Positions 29,941-39,263 are shown, counted from the first letter of the stretch. The stretch is 64,000 nt of DNA from Serratia rubidaea (GCA_901472405.1 LR590463.1:2790001-2854000); one strand, 5' to 3'. Numbers and translations: made by a program. Notes: generated by a model from the sequence alone, not told the origin.

Positions 29941-31542
29941 ATGTCCCAGCCAAGGCTTCCGCTGAAGCTCAGCACCTCGGTCACGCTGATGGTGTCCGCC
30001 ATTATCGCCTCGGTGCTGATGGTGGTGTACGCCCTGTTTTTTGTTCAGATGAACCATGAAGGGCAAAGCCAGCTGCAGCGCAAGGCCATGGCCATCGCCG
30101 AAACGCTGGCGCTGTCCGACACCATCGTCGACGGGCTACAAAGCCGGCGGCAGGACGGCGCCATTCAACGCTTCGCCGAGCAGGTGCGCCAGCATAACGA
30201 ACTGCTGTTCGTGGTGGTGCTGGATATGGACGGCATCCGCTATTCGCATCCCAAGCCGGAGCTGATCGGCCATCATTTTATCGGCAACGATCTGGCGCCG
30301 GCGCTGCGCGGCCAGCTGAACAGCGCCATCAACCGCGGCGCATTGGCCCCGGCGCTGCGGGTATTTGTGCCGGTTTATGATGCCCGGCACCGGCAGATCG
30401 GCGTCGTGGCGCTGGGCATCGCGCTGGACACCGTCGAGCGCGTTATCGACGAGAGCCGCTGGATTATCTACTGGACGCTGGCCTTCGCCGCGCTGGTCGG
30501 TTCACTGGGTACGTTCTGCCTGGTAAAAGCGTTGAAACGCATTATGCTCGGCTTTGAGCCTTACGAAATCTCCAACCTGTTTGAACAGCGCAATGCGATG
30601 CTGCAGTCGATTAAAGAAGGCGTGATTGCCGTCGATAATCAATCACGCATCAGCATCGTCAATGATGAGGCGAAACGGCTGCTGCGCCAGAGCGGGCCGT
30701 TTGAAAACCTGCTGCTCGACGCCGCCAGCAAACACTGGCCGGCGCAGCTGCATCTGGCGGAGGTGCTGGAGAACGGCAAGCCGCGGCGCGACCGGCAGAT
30801 CGCGTTCAACGGCAGTGAACTGCTGGTGAATACCGTGCCGGTGATCGTTCAGGGTCAGGTGGTGGGCGCCATTGCGACCTTCCGCGATAAAACCGAGGTC
30901 AGCCAACTGCTGCAGCGCCTCAGCGGCATGACGCAGTACGCCGACGCGCTGCGGGTGCAGTCGCACGAGTTTATGAACAAGCTGCACGTGATCCTCGGCA
31001 TGCTGCATATGAAGGCCTATCAGCAGTTGGAAAACTACGTGATCAATACCGCCAGCACCTATCAGGAAGAGATCGGCACCCTGCTGCGGCGGGTAAAATC
31101 ACCCGAAGTCGCCGGCTTTTTTATCGCCAAAATCAACCGCGCGCAGGAGGCCGGCATCGATCTGGTGATTGACGAAGACAGCCTGCTGCCGGAAACCGCA
31201 GATGCGGAAACCACCCACGTATTGATCAGCGTGCTGGGTAATTTAATCGAAAACGCCATTGAGGCCATCGACGGCGAAGAGGGACATGAAATCACCCTGA
31301 GCTTCCATCACAATGATAATCATTTACACTGTATCGTCAGTGACGACGGTCCAGGCATCGATCCGATCATCGGCTCGCGCATTTTTGAACAGGGATTTTC
31401 AACCAAAGGGTCGGGACGCGGCATCGGCCTGGCATTAATTCTCAGCCACCTGCAAAAGCTGGGCGGCAGTATTGATTTTGACTCTGAACCGGGTGAACTG
31501 ACCCAGTTCTATGTGCATATTCCCTATCAGGCCAAGAGCTAA
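29941..31542 (+). CDS. dcuS: C4-dicarboxylate/citrate-type sensor histidine kinase
   Basis: A 533-residue inner membrane sensor of the DcuS/CitA family. TM1 lies at about 13-35, a periplasmic PAS sensor at about 40-175, TM2 at about 178-198, a cytosolic PAS at about 220-320, then the kinase core. The phospho-accepting His is in VQSHEFMNKLHVILGML, the N box is LIENAIEAIDGEEG, and the G boxes are SDDGPGID and GSGRGIGLAL. The response regulator gene begins 3 bp after the stop. The dicarboxylate carrier it usually controls (dcuB or dctA) is not in this window. Confidence 0.9.
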   Translation: MSQPRLPLKLSTSVTLMVSAIIASVLMVVYALFFVQMNHEGQSQLQRKAMAIAETLALSDTIVDGLQSRRQDGAIQRFAEQVRQHNELLFVVVLDMDGIRYSHPKPELIGHHFIGNDLAPALRGQLNSAINRGALAPALRVFVPVYDARHRQIGVVALGIALDTVERVIDESRWIIYWTLAFAALVGSLGTFCLVKALKRIMLGFEPYEISNLFEQRNAMLQSIKEGVIAVDNQSRISIVNDEAKRLLRQSGPFENLLLDAASKHWPAQLHLAEVLENGKPRRDRQIAFNGSELLVNTVPVIVQGQVVGAIATFRDKTEVSQLLQRLSGMTQYADALRVQSHEFMNKLHVILGMLHMKAYQQLENYVINTASTYQEEIGTLLRRVKSPEVAGFFIAKINRAQEAGIDLVIDEDSLLPETADAETTHVLISVLGNLIENAIEAIDGEEGHEITLSFHHNDNHLHCIVSDDGPGIDPIIGSRIFEQGFSTKGSGRGIGLALILSHLQKLGGSIDFDSEPGELTQFYVHIPYQAKS

Positions 31543-31545
31543 AAC

Positions 31546-32262
31546 ATGATTAACGTATTGATTGTCGATGACGATCCGATGGTGGCGGAACTCAATAAAT
31601 ATTACCTGAGCCAGGTCAAGGGCTTTCACTGCCAGGCCACGGTGGCGACGCTGGCGCAGGCGCATGCCCTGCTTACCGACGGCGGCGCCAGGATCGATCT
31701 GGTGCTGCTGGATATTTATATGAAGCAGGAGAACGGTTTGGACCTGCTGCCGGCGCTGCGTGAGCTAGGCGAGCAGACCGACGTGATCGTTATCTCCTCC
31801 GCCAGCGACGTCAATACGGTGCAAAAGGCGCTGCATTACGGCGTGGTGGACTATCTGATCAAACCGTTTCAGTTCACCCGCTTCAAACAGGCGTTGAGCC
31901 ACTATCAGCAGCAGTCGCAGCTGCTGGCGCAGCGCACCTTCTGCGCGCAGTCCGACGTGGATAACCTGCTGCGCCGCCAGCCGAACGGCAATGAAAACAA
32001 GAAGCTGCCGAAAGGGCTGACCAGCATGACGCTACGCACGGTTTGTGAATGGATTGAACAGCAGCACGACGAGGAGTTCTCCACCGATAATCTGGCTAAC
32101 GCCATCGGCATCTCGCGGGTATCGTGCCGTAAATATTTAATTTATCTGGCCGACAGCGAAATCCTCAGCACCCGCATCATGTACGGCGCCACCGGCCGGC
32201 CGGTGTATCTCTATCAGCTCAATGCCGATGCGCTGAACCTGCTGCAATCGTACTGCCGCTAA
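31546..32262 (+). CDS. dcuR: Response regulator DcuR
   Basis: A 238-residue CitB-type regulator. The receiver domain has VDDDPMVAE, the phospho-accepting Asp in LVLLDIYM (residue about 56), SSAS and the conserved Lys in DYLIKPFQ. The C-terminal helix-turn-helix is close to E. coli DcuR (LPKGLTSMTLRTVCEWI, ISRVSCRKYLIYL, TGRPVYLYQ). It is coupled to dcuS and probably activates dicarboxylate uptake genes elsewhere. Confidence 0.93.
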   Translation: MINVLIVDDDPMVAELNKYYLSQVKGFHCQATVATLAQAHALLTDGGARIDLVLLDIYMKQENGLDLLPALRELGEQTDVIVISSASDVNTVQKALHYGVVDYLIKPFQFTRFKQALSHYQQQSQLLAQRTFCAQSDVDNLLRRQPNGNENKKLPKGLTSMTLRTVCEWIEQQHDEEFSTDNLANAIGISRVSCRKYLIYLADSEILSTRIMYGATGRPVYLYQLNADALNLLQSYCR

Positions 32263-32713
32263 CCCCCTTCACCACTTTGCGCACCGGCACCCGCCGTGCG
32301 CGCTTTCCCGTCCTCCCCGTCGCCGGCTGCAGACGCTTGTTGCGCCGGCGGTGCATAAAGCCAGCAAAGTTTAGCGAAAAACGTAAGTTTTCCTAACAAT
32401 TTCAAAACATCTTGCTAAGGTAATATTTGCGTCACAATTAATTAATAAAACAACAGTAATAAAACTGTGTGAATAGAATTATTCCTAAAAATTTTACTTC
32501 TCCGATGAGCAAACCAGAAATCCAATTAATTGATATTTATTAGATTTATAAAAAAATACACGATTTATAACTTTTTAACATGGGTTTAATACTTAATTAA
32601 ACTTTGATCATCGACGTGATCTGGTTCTAACTTTATAGGCGAACGGATGAATAACTCTCGCTTGGATGCTTACCCTGTTAATGCAAAACCCTGCAAGGTT
32701 TTTAGGAGGATTT
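32263..32713 (+). promoter_or_regulatory. Long AT-rich leader upstream of the low-complexity protein gene
   Basis: About 450 bp without a gene. The first third is GC-rich, then it becomes strongly AT-rich (32390-32620). It ends in a very strong ribosome binding site, TAGGAGGATTT, before ATG 32714. The length and the strong site suggest a tightly regulated but highly expressed gene. Confidence 0.45.
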
Positions 32714-33259
32714 ATGGCTGATAATATCGTGAAAGACGTCGCTGACACCGCAAGCGATCTGGTTGGTTCTGTTACCGGCACCGCCGGCGACCTGGTTGGC
32801 GGCGTGTCTGGCACCGTTGGCGATCTGGTCGACTCTACCGTTGACAACGCCACCGGCGCTATCGGCGGCGTCGTTGACGCTGTGACTTCAGGCAGCGGCG
32901 GCCTGTGGGGTGTGATTAGCGGCGTAGCCGGCAGCGTTGGCGGCCTGCTTTCCGGCGTAGCAGGCTCTCTGCTGGGCCTGGTGGGTGATGTGGCTGGCAC
33001 CGTTGGCGACCTGGCCGGCAATGTGACTGATTTTGTCAGCGGCGTGCTGGATAAAATCAGCGACCTGGGCGGCGACGTCGGTAAAGTGGTTGACCATGTC
33101 ACCGACGGCGTAACCGATGGCGCAACCGACGCGACCGACGCGCTGATCTCTGCACTGGAACACACCGGTGGCGACGTTGCCGCTGCTGCTACCCCAGCTG
33201 CTGTAGAAGTTAACGGCGTAACTGACGCTGCTGACGCTGCCGTACACCACGCAGCGTAA
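32714..33259 (+). CDS. Low-complexity amphipathic repeat protein A
   Basis: A 181-residue protein made mostly of Gly, Val, Asp, Ala, Thr and Leu, with no cysteine. It shows imperfect repeats of about 11 residues (TGTAGDLVGGV, SGTVGDLVDST, AGTVGDLAGNV) and two more hydrophobic stretches near 61-90. There is no cleavable signal peptide. The segment GTVGDLAGNVTDFV (95-108) with DKISDL (113-118) and the tail AAVEVNGVTDAADAAVHHAA also occur, altered, in the protein encoded at 39327-39839, so the two are paralogues. It precedes an RhlA-like enzyme gene, separated by a stable hairpin. Function unknown; surface, exported or lipid-associated roles are possible. Confidence 0.75.
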   Translation: MADNIVKDVADTASDLVGSVTGTAGDLVGGVSGTVGDLVDSTVDNATGAIGGVVDAVTSGSGGLWGVISGVAGSVGGLLSGVAGSLLGLVGDVAGTVGDLAGNVTDFVSGVLDKISDLGGDVGKVVDHVTDGVTDGATDATDALISALEHTGGDVAAAATPAAVEVNGVTDAADAAVHHAA

Positions 33260-33280
33260 TCTCCGGACTCATAATATCGC

Positions 33281-33303
33281 TCTGCGGCCGCACTGGCCGC
33301 AGA
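33281..33303 (+). terminator. GC-rich intercistronic hairpin
   Basis: TCTGCGGCC-GCACT-GGCCGCAGA is a perfect nine-pair stem without a T run. It may protect the upstream mRNA end or reduce read-through into the RhlA-like gene. Confidence 0.55.
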
Positions 33304-33405
33304 CACAAAATAACCGGAACGCAATGATTTTCAAATATTCTCCAGGGCTTGCTGCGCCACGCTGAGTGGCTGGCATCATTTTATTGTTATTCATGGGGGT
33401 GGGAA

Positions 33406-34245
33406 ATGAAACCAGAAACAGAAATTGTTCGCGTCGGTGACTGGCAGGTCTATGTAGAGCGATATATTTATCCAGGCGTCACGGATTCCGTCATTTGCGT
33501 TAATGGATCTTTTTCAACCACGCTGGCTTTTCGCAGCTGCGTACGTAACTTCAAGAACCGGGTTAACGTCATTCTCTTCGATCTGCCGTTCCTCGGTCAG
33601 TCCCGTGAGCATAATGATTTAACCAAACCGCTGTCGAAAACCGATGAGGTTTTCATTCTGCAGAGTTTGATTAACCATTATGAACCGTCTTATCTGCTCT
33701 CCATCTCCTGGGGCGGACTGGCAGCATTGATGGCGCTCTCCTCCCGCCCTCGCTCCATCCGCAAAGCCGTGGTGGCCTCGTTCTCCACCAAGGTGAACGA
33801 CGCGATGAATTACTACGTCAGTCAGGGCAAGAAATTACTGGATGAAGGCAAAGGCGATGAAGCGGCGATGCTGCTCAATACCGAGGTTGGCAAATATCTG
33901 CCGAATCTGTTGAAGCAGGTGAACTACGAACACTTGAGACAGTTTGACGAATCAGCGCAAAAACAGGTGCGTTACCACGTCGCGCAAATTACCGAATTTA
34001 ATCAGGCGGACTATATCGATACCTTCCGGCAAATCGATACGCCGATACTGTTCATCAACGGCGAGCAGGACGAATACACTACAGCGCAAGATATTAAGGA
34101 ACTCAGTAACTATATCAATAACTGCGAATTTATTACCGTACCGCAGGCTGGCCACTTTATTTATATGGAAAGCCGCTTTGCGGCCGATTATTTCAACGAC
34201 GTGATGAACGGTTTTCTGTTTGTTGAAGAAGCGATGGCCTCCTGA
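33406..34245 (+). CDS. RhlA-like 3-(3-hydroxyalkanoyloxy)alkanoate synthase (biosurfactant)
   Basis: A 279-residue alpha/beta hydrolase aligning with RhlA of rhamnolipid synthesis: VNGSFSTTLAFRSC, FDLPFLGQSREHN, the nucleophile elbow LSISWGGLAAL, FINGEQDEYTTAQD, and the His motif AGHFIYMESR. RhlA joins two 3-hydroxyacyl chains from ACP into the lipid part of rhamnolipids, itself a wetting agent. No rhamnosyltransferase (rhlB) lies nearby, so the free dilipid may be the product here. ATG 33406 follows GGGGGTGGGAA. Rubiwettin-type lipids of S. rubidaea are the obvious comparison. Confidence 0.8.
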   Translation: MKPETEIVRVGDWQVYVERYIYPGVTDSVICVNGSFSTTLAFRSCVRNFKNRVNVILFDLPFLGQSREHNDLTKPLSKTDEVFILQSLINHYEPSYLLSISWGGLAALMALSSRPRSIRKAVVASFSTKVNDAMNYYVSQGKKLLDEGKGDEAAMLLNTEVGKYLPNLLKQVNYEHLRQFDESAQKQVRYHVAQITEFNQADYIDTFRQIDTPILFINGEQDEYTTAQDIKELSNYINNCEFITVPQAGHFIYMESRFAADYFNDVMNGFLFVEEAMAS

Positions 34246-34265
34246 AAAGGTGGTGCCGTACGCGT

Positions 34266-34300
34266 AAGGGCCGGACGTTAACAGCGTCCGGCCTTTTGTT
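34266..34300 (+). terminator. Rho-independent terminator after the RhlA-like gene
   Basis: AAGGGCCGGACG and CGTCCGGCCTTTT form a strong stem around GTTAACAG-like loop sequence, followed by T residues. Confidence 0.85.
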
Positions 34301-34314
34301 GTTTACTCTCCGCG

Positions 34315-34731
34315 TTAATCCCAGTTAATGCTCCCGCACAGGCTGGGCTCGCGCCCTTCGTCATCCCACTTCAGACTGCCGCGATACGCCGGTGGCATAC
34401 AGTTGACCTGATAGTCTCTGGCCGCCGGGCGCGTGCTGTGCGGATGCCGTCCGCCCCGCTGCTCCCCCAGCATCTGCGTGCGTTGCCGCTGGCGCTGATA
34501 GTCCGCCAACGCCTCGGCCTGTTCCCGGCTCTCCGCCCGCTGATTGTCCTGCGCCAGTTTTTCCGCATTCCATATCTGGTGGCGCGGCGCGGATTGATGG
34601 GACGGCGGCGTATCGGCCGGTTTCTGCTCGGCCGCTGCCGGCGGGTGGTATTGTAAATCAAAGGCGGCGCCCGACGCCGCAGACGCCGCGCCCATCAACA
34701 CCGCCATCAATAGCGGTACGCTCCGTTTCAT
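34315..34731 (-). CDS. Hypothetical periplasmic protein
   Basis: A 138-residue product starting at ATG 34731, seven bases after AGGAG. A signal peptide (MKRSVPLLMAVLMGAASAASG) precedes a Gln/Arg/Ala-rich region of about 70 residues predicted helical (AEKLAQDNQRAESREQAEAL). The C-terminus has two cysteines (QVNCMPPAYRGSLKWDDEG, SLCGSINWD) that could pair. I do not recognise a family. Confidence 0.65.
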   Translation of the reverse strand: MKRSVPLLMAVLMGAASAASGAAFDLQYHPPAAAEQKPADTPPSHQSAPRHQIWNAEKLAQDNQRAESREQAEALADYQRQRQRTQMLGEQRGGRHPHSTRPAARDYQVNCMPPAYRGSLKWDDEGREPSLCGSINWD

Positions 34732-34974
34732 CAACATTCTCCTGAAATCCCTGTTTATGCGAATGCCCTGCCGGGGATGCCTGCCGCCAGGATCCCCCGC
34801 CCCAACCGCCGCAACGCTGAACGTCGCAAACGCGGGACAAAATTAATTAGCATTCTTATTAATGGCTATAAAAACGGCAGGCGCACGGATTATAAGTGAC
34901 GGCTAAATGAGAATGAAAGTAATTACGCTGATTACAATAGTTAATAAAGCTGGCGCATAAGCGGCGTCAGCGGC

Positions 34975-35523
34975 TCAGTTCTGCTCCGAAACCAGCACCG
35001 CCAGCGTATCCGGCTCCAGCGCCTGGAAGATATGCGGCCTGTCGCCGGGGTAGCAGATATAGTCGCCGGCATACAGTTCGACCGGCGCTTCCGTCAGCCC
35101 GACCAGCGCCCGCCCCTGGGTAATAATAATGTGCTCCACCGAACCGGGGGAATGCGGCTGTGAAATACGATCGGCGCCGGGCTGGGTGGTCAGCAGATAA
35201 ATATCGCGCCGCGCGCCCGGCGGGCAGGTCGCCAGCAGCGCGGCGGTATAGTTAGCCATTTCCGCCACCACCGTCGGCCCTTCGCCGCGGCGAATCACCT
35301 GCGTACTGTTTTGCTGCGGCTCCATCAGCCTGGCAAACGGAATATCCAGGGCAACGCACAGCGCCCACAGCGTTTCCAGGCTGGGATTGCCGTTCGCCGC
35401 CTCCAGCTGCGACAGCGTGGATTTGGCAATGCCCGCGCGCCGGGCGACCTCCGCCAGAGAAAGCCCCGCGCGCTGGCGTTCACGCATCAGCGCCTCGGCA
35501 ATAATGGCTATCGGTTGCGTCAT
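34975..35523 (-). CDS. XRE-cupin transcriptional regulator
   Basis: A 182-residue regulator. An N-terminal XRE helix-turn-helix (AGLSLAEVARRAGIAKSTLSQ, about 18-38) is joined to a C-terminal cupin sensor (EHIIITQGRALVGL, YAGDYICYPGDRPHIFQA). This type commonly controls a neighbouring transporter. It is divergent from azlCD across 96 bp with a striking inverted repeat, so it probably represses both directions and senses an amino acid or its breakdown product. Confidence 0.9.
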   Translation of the reverse strand: MTQPIAIIAEALMRERQRAGLSLAEVARRAGIAKSTLSQLEAANGNPSLETLWALCVALDIPFARLMEPQQNSTQVIRRGEGPTVVAEMANYTAALLATCPPGARRDIYLLTTQPGADRISQPHSPGSVEHIIITQGRALVGLTEAPVELYAGDYICYPGDRPHIFQALEPDTLAVLVSEQN

Positions 35524-35539
35524 AAATACGTCACTCTTT

Positions 35540-35617
35540 CCTTATAACGAACGATCGTTCGACTTGTAAAACGGCTTGGCGTTGTTCATTATAACAGAAC
35601 TTTCGTTCGTTATAAGG
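35540..35617. promoter_or_regulatory. Operator pair between XRE-cupin gene and azlC
   Basis: CCTTATAACGAACG (35540-35553) and its exact reverse complement CGTTCGTTATAAGG (35604-35617) flank the divergent promoter. The left arm also contains the perfect palindrome CGAACGATCGTTCG (35548-35561). Probable binding sites for the XRE-cupin regulator. Confidence 0.7.
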
Positions 35618-35625
35618 TAATGGAG

Positions 35626-36294
35626 ATGAGGCTCAACCGCTTTGGCGCGCTAAACGGTAATGTGGTCAAAGGCATCGTGCTGGTCTGCCTGGCCGATGGC
35701 ATCGTGGGCGTTTCTTACGGATCGCTGGCCATCGGCTACGGTTTCCCGTTATGGGTGCCGCTGGGGCTGTCAGTATTGGTGCTGGCCGGCGCGTCCGAGT
35801 TTCTGTTTATCGGCATTGTCGCCGGCGGCGGCAGCCCATTTGCCGCCGCCACCGCCGGGCTGCTGGTCAACGCGCGCCATATGCCCTTCGGCATGGCGGT
35901 GAAGGATTTAATCGGCCACGGCCCGGCGCGCTTTCTCGGCTGCCACATTATGAATGATGAAAGCGTGGTGTTCGGCGTATCACAATCGACGCTGGCGGCG
36001 CGCAAGGCGGCTTACTGGCTGTGCGGCCTCGGCATTGCGCTGTGCTGGCCGCTGGGGGTGATTATCGGCGGTTCCATCGGCAACCTGATCCCGGACGTGC
36101 ACAGTATTGGTCTGGACGCCGTTTTCCCGACGATTCTCCTGGCGCTGATCGTTTCGGCGTTGAAAAACCGCCGCACCCTGCTTTCCGCCGCCTCCGGCAC
36201 CGCGTTTGCGCTGGCGGCCGTGCCCTGGGCGCCCATTGGCATGCCGGTGCTGTTTGCCCTGCTGGGCCTGCTGATCAGAAAGAGGACGCGTTAA
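35626..36294 (+). CDS. azlC: AzlC-family branched-chain amino acid exporter, large subunit
   Basis: A 222-residue inner membrane protein with about five to six hydrophobic segments. Family motifs: GIVLVCLADGIVGVSYGSLA-type start (VKGIVLVCLADGIVGVSYG) and the conserved NARHMPFGMAV loop. AzlC and AzlD together export branched-chain or related amino acids. I chose ATG 35626, eight bases after AAGG; ATG 35620 is possible. Its stop overlaps the azlD start (TAATG). Confidence 0.88.
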   Translation: MRLNRFGALNGNVVKGIVLVCLADGIVGVSYGSLAIGYGFPLWVPLGLSVLVLAGASEFLFIGIVAGGGSPFAAATAGLLVNARHMPFGMAVKDLIGHGPARFLGCHIMNDESVVFGVSQSTLAARKAAYWLCGLGIALCWPLGVIIGGSIGNLIPDVHSIGLDAVFPTILLALIVSALKNRRTLLSAASGTAFALAAVPWAPIGMPVLFALLGLLIRKRTR

Positions 36295-36614
36295 TGTCAC
36301 TGCAATCCGTGGTTATCGGTATGATTATCCTGGCCGCCGGCACCTATCTGCTGCGCCTGAGCGGCGCGATGCTCGGCCGGAAGATGTCCTTTTCCACCAC
36401 CACCCGCGATCTGCTGGCGGATGCCGCCACCACGCTGCTGCTGGCGGTCGCGGTTATCGCCACGCTGTTCGAGGACCAACATTTCGCCGGCGCGGCGCGG
36501 GTGGTCGGCGTCCTGACCGGCCTGCTGCTCACCTGGCGTAAGGTGCCGCTGATTATCGTGCTGATCGCCGCCGCTGCGGTGACCGCGCTGCTGCGCTGGC
36601 TGGGCCTGCCCTGA
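36294..36614 (+). CDS. azlD: AzlD-family branched-chain amino acid exporter, small subunit
   Basis: A 106-residue protein with three to four membrane segments. It has the family pattern AAGTYLLRLSGAMLGRK near residue 15 and LLTWRKVPLIIVLIAAAAVTAL near the end. Overlaps azlC by one base, so the two subunits are translated together. Confidence 0.88.
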   Translation: MSLQSVVIGMIILAAGTYLLRLSGAMLGRKMSFSTTTRDLLADAATTLLLAVAVIATLFEDQHFAGAARVVGVLTGLLLTWRKVPLIIVLIAAAAVTALLRWLGLP

Positions 36615-36771
36615 TCAAGATTATTCGCATAATTAATGATAATAACGATACGCAACTGTTCTATGATGTAGTTTCAGCGCAACAGGAAAATTTGCGCATT
36701 AACGATCGGCGCCGAACCTGCGGGTTCGGCATTCCCAGACATCTGATGCATCGCCTCGGTTACCTTTAATT

Positions 36772-37906
36772 ATGCTGAAAAAAAACGCTTACCCTGCTTC
36801 CCCTGTGCCTGGCCCTGCTGCCGGCATTCAGCCACGCCGTCGATAAGACGGACATCGACAAGATCGTACAGCCGTTAATGGAAAAGTATGCGGTGCCGGG
36901 CATGACCCTCGCCGTTTCCGTCGACGGCAAACCGCAGTTTTATAACTATGGCGTGGCCTCCAAACAGAGCAAACAGCCGGTTACGCAGGACACGCTGTTT
37001 GAGATCGGCTCGCTGAGTAAAACCTTTACCGCCACGCTGGCCGCCTACGCGCAGCACACCGGCAAGATTGACTGGGCGCAGCCGGCCAGCCATTACCTGC
37101 CGCAGCTGCGCGGCAGCGCCTTCGACCGCGTCAGCCTGCTGAACCTGGCGACCCACACCTCCGGCCTGCCGCTGTTTGTCCCGGATGAGGTCACCAATGA
37201 ACGGCAGCTGATGGACTATTACCGCCAGTGGCAGCCGTCGCACCCGATCGGCAGCTACCGGGTGTACTCCAACCTCGGCATCGGCCTGCTGGGCATGATT
37301 ACCGCCAACAGCCTGGAGCAGCCGTTTGCCACCGCCATGGAGCAGCGCCTGCTGCCGGCGCTGGGAATGACGCACAGCTACGTCAATGTGCCGCCGGCCG
37401 CCCAGCAAGATTATGCGCAGGGCTATAATAAAGAGGATAAACCGGTGCGCGTTACCCCCGGCCCGCTGGACGCTGAATCTTACGGCCTGAAGTCCAGCAG
37501 CAGCGATCTGATCCGTTACCTGAACGCCAATATGGGGCTGGTCAAGGTGACGCCCGACTGGCAACAGGCGCTGGATGGCGTTCATCGCGGCTACTACCGC
37601 GCCAGCGAGTTTACCCAGGATCTGATGTGGGAAAGCTACCCGTATCCGGTGAAGCTGGAAACGTTGCTGGCAGGCAACGATGTGAAGGTGATCATGGATG
37701 GCACGCCGGCGCAGGCGATAACCCCGCCGCAGGCTCCTCAGCAGCAGGCCTGGTACAACAAAACCGGCTCGACTAACGGCTTTTGCCACCTACGCGGTAT
37801 TTATCCCGCGCAAAAAACCGCCGTCGTGATGCTGGCGAATAAAAACTTCCCTAACGATGAGCGCGTAAAGGCGGTTTACCAGATCGTCCAAAGCCTGGCG
37901 CACTAA
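36772..37906 (+). CDS. ampC: Class C beta-lactamase (AmpC), frame broken in signal peptide
   Basis: Periplasmic serine beta-lactamase, about 377 residues. Catalytic motifs are all present: SLSK ([10 protein letters not shown]), the tyrosine motif YSN ([10 protein letters not shown]), and KTG (NKTGSTNGF). The signal peptide reads [10 protein letters not shown] only if one A is removed from the eight-A run at 36778-36785, so the frame break is probably a homopolymer error. Without it, translation could start at an internal ATG without signal. No ampR gene lies upstream; azlD does. Expression is therefore not of the usual divergent AmpR-controlled type. Confidence 0.9.
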
Positions 37907-37920
37907 CCGCCGTCTTCTCT

Positions 37921-37940
37921 TAGGGGGCTTCTGCCCCCTA
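37921..37940 (+). terminator. Hairpin after ampC
   Basis: TAGGGGGC-TTCT-GCCCCCTA is a perfect eight-pair stem with a UUCG-like tetraloop, 14 bp after the stop. A pyrimidine tract rather than a pure T run follows. Confidence 0.7.
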
Positions 37941-38234
37941 TTCTCCCCCTTTAATTCCATTCACTTCGCGATAGTTTTTCCCTGCGCAAAAATCCGAAAC
38001 AGCAGAATCAAATACGGGAAACGCCAGAGGTTATTCACTGAATAATCAGCAGATAAATCATTCCTGAGCAAATCTATCGCCCGCACCAAAACTTAAGTGA
38101 TGCTTGATAATTTGCTAATTATTTCTACCTTCTTTATTGCATGGAATTCATCCTGGCTGACGTGGCCGGAGACAACCGCTCAGGGAGCCTGAAGAGCACT
38201 CGACAGCAGTTAACCGGATAGCGAGGACGTATCA

Positions 38235-39263
38235 ATGGTCGATGAACCCCAGCCGCTCAGCCTGCCCGAGCGGGTAAAATATATCCGCAAAAACATTATC
38301 GCGGCAGGCAGCGACGTTAAGCAGCGTTTCCCCGTGTTGAAATATCAGAACGCCATTGGCCTTGGCATCTTGCTCTTCGCGCTGTTTTCCATGGTCGTCG
38401 TCTCGGCGCTCTACCTCAATCAGCAGATTCCCTGGTGGCTATGTCTGATCCTGAATGCGCTGTGTCTCTCTTTAGCCCATGAGATAGAACACGATTTAAT
38501 CCATAGCCTCTACTTTAAAAAAAACCGCTTTATGTACCACCTGATGATGGCCTTGGTGTGGATCGTCAGGCCGAGCAGCGCTAACCCGTGGGCGCGCAAA
38601 ACGCTGCACCTTAAACATCATCAGTATTCCGGTTCAGAGCTGGATATTGAAGAGCGCGCGCTCAGTAACGGCACCCGCTGGGGAGTGCTGCGGCTGCTGA
38701 TGACGGCGGATCTGATGGTGGCGATGGCCGTCGTCGCCTGGCAGGACAAGGATAAAGGCGACCGTCTGGGGATGGTGATGACCGGGATCAAGGCGTTCTT
38801 CCCCGTTGCCATGCTGACCTGGGGGCTGTGGTATCTGTTTCTGCTGGTACACGGCGTGGACGTGGCCGCCGCGCTGCTCGGCATGCCGATTGCCTGGTCC
38901 GCCGGTGCGCAGGCGCTGATCGGCGATCTTGATATGTTGGTGGTGGTGCTGATCGGCCCCAATATTCTCTGGAGTTTTTGCCTGCACTTCGTCAGTTCAA
39001 ATATGCATTATCATGGCGACGTAGAGCACAACAATCTCCTGCAGCAAACGCAGGTGATGAACCCTTGGTGGCTATGGCCGCTGCAGCTGTTCTGCTTTAA
39101 TTTCGGCAGTACGCACAGTATTCACCACTTCGTGGTTAATGAACCCTTCTATATCCGGCAGCTGACCGCCGCAAAAGCGCACCGCGTGATGAGAGAGATG
39201 GGCGTCAGGTTTAACGACTATGGCTCCTTCAGCAGGGCCAACCGCTGGAAGAGTAGCGGCTAA
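38235..39263 (+). CDS. Membrane fatty acid desaturase / alkane hydroxylase-like protein
   Basis: A 342-residue di-iron membrane enzyme with four or more hydrophobic segments. The three histidine boxes are clear: HEIEHD (with HDLIHS), HLKHHQ and HSIHHF, plus MHYHGDVEHN. This pattern is shared by fatty acid desaturases, hydroxylases and alkane monooxygenases, which oxidise acyl or alkyl chains with O2. The substrate is unknown. It is convergent with the gene for low-complexity protein B, 63 bp apart. About 300 bp upstream hold no gene, only the promoter region. Confidence 0.85.
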   Translation: MVDEPQPLSLPERVKYIRKNIIAAGSDVKQRFPVLKYQNAIGLGILLFALFSMVVVSALYLNQQIPWWLCLILNALCLSLAHEIEHDLIHSLYFKKNRFMYHLMMALVWIVRPSSANPWARKTLHLKHHQYSGSELDIEERALSNGTRWGVLRLLMTADLMVAMAVVAWQDKDKGDRLGMVMTGIKAFFPVAMLTWGLWYLFLLVHGVDVAAALLGMPIAWSAGAQALIGDLDMLVVVLIGPNILWSFCLHFVSSNMHYHGDVEHNNLLQQTQVMNPWWLWPLQLFCFNFGSTHSIHHFVVNEPFYIRQLTAAKAHRVMREMGVRFNDYGSFSRANRWKSSG

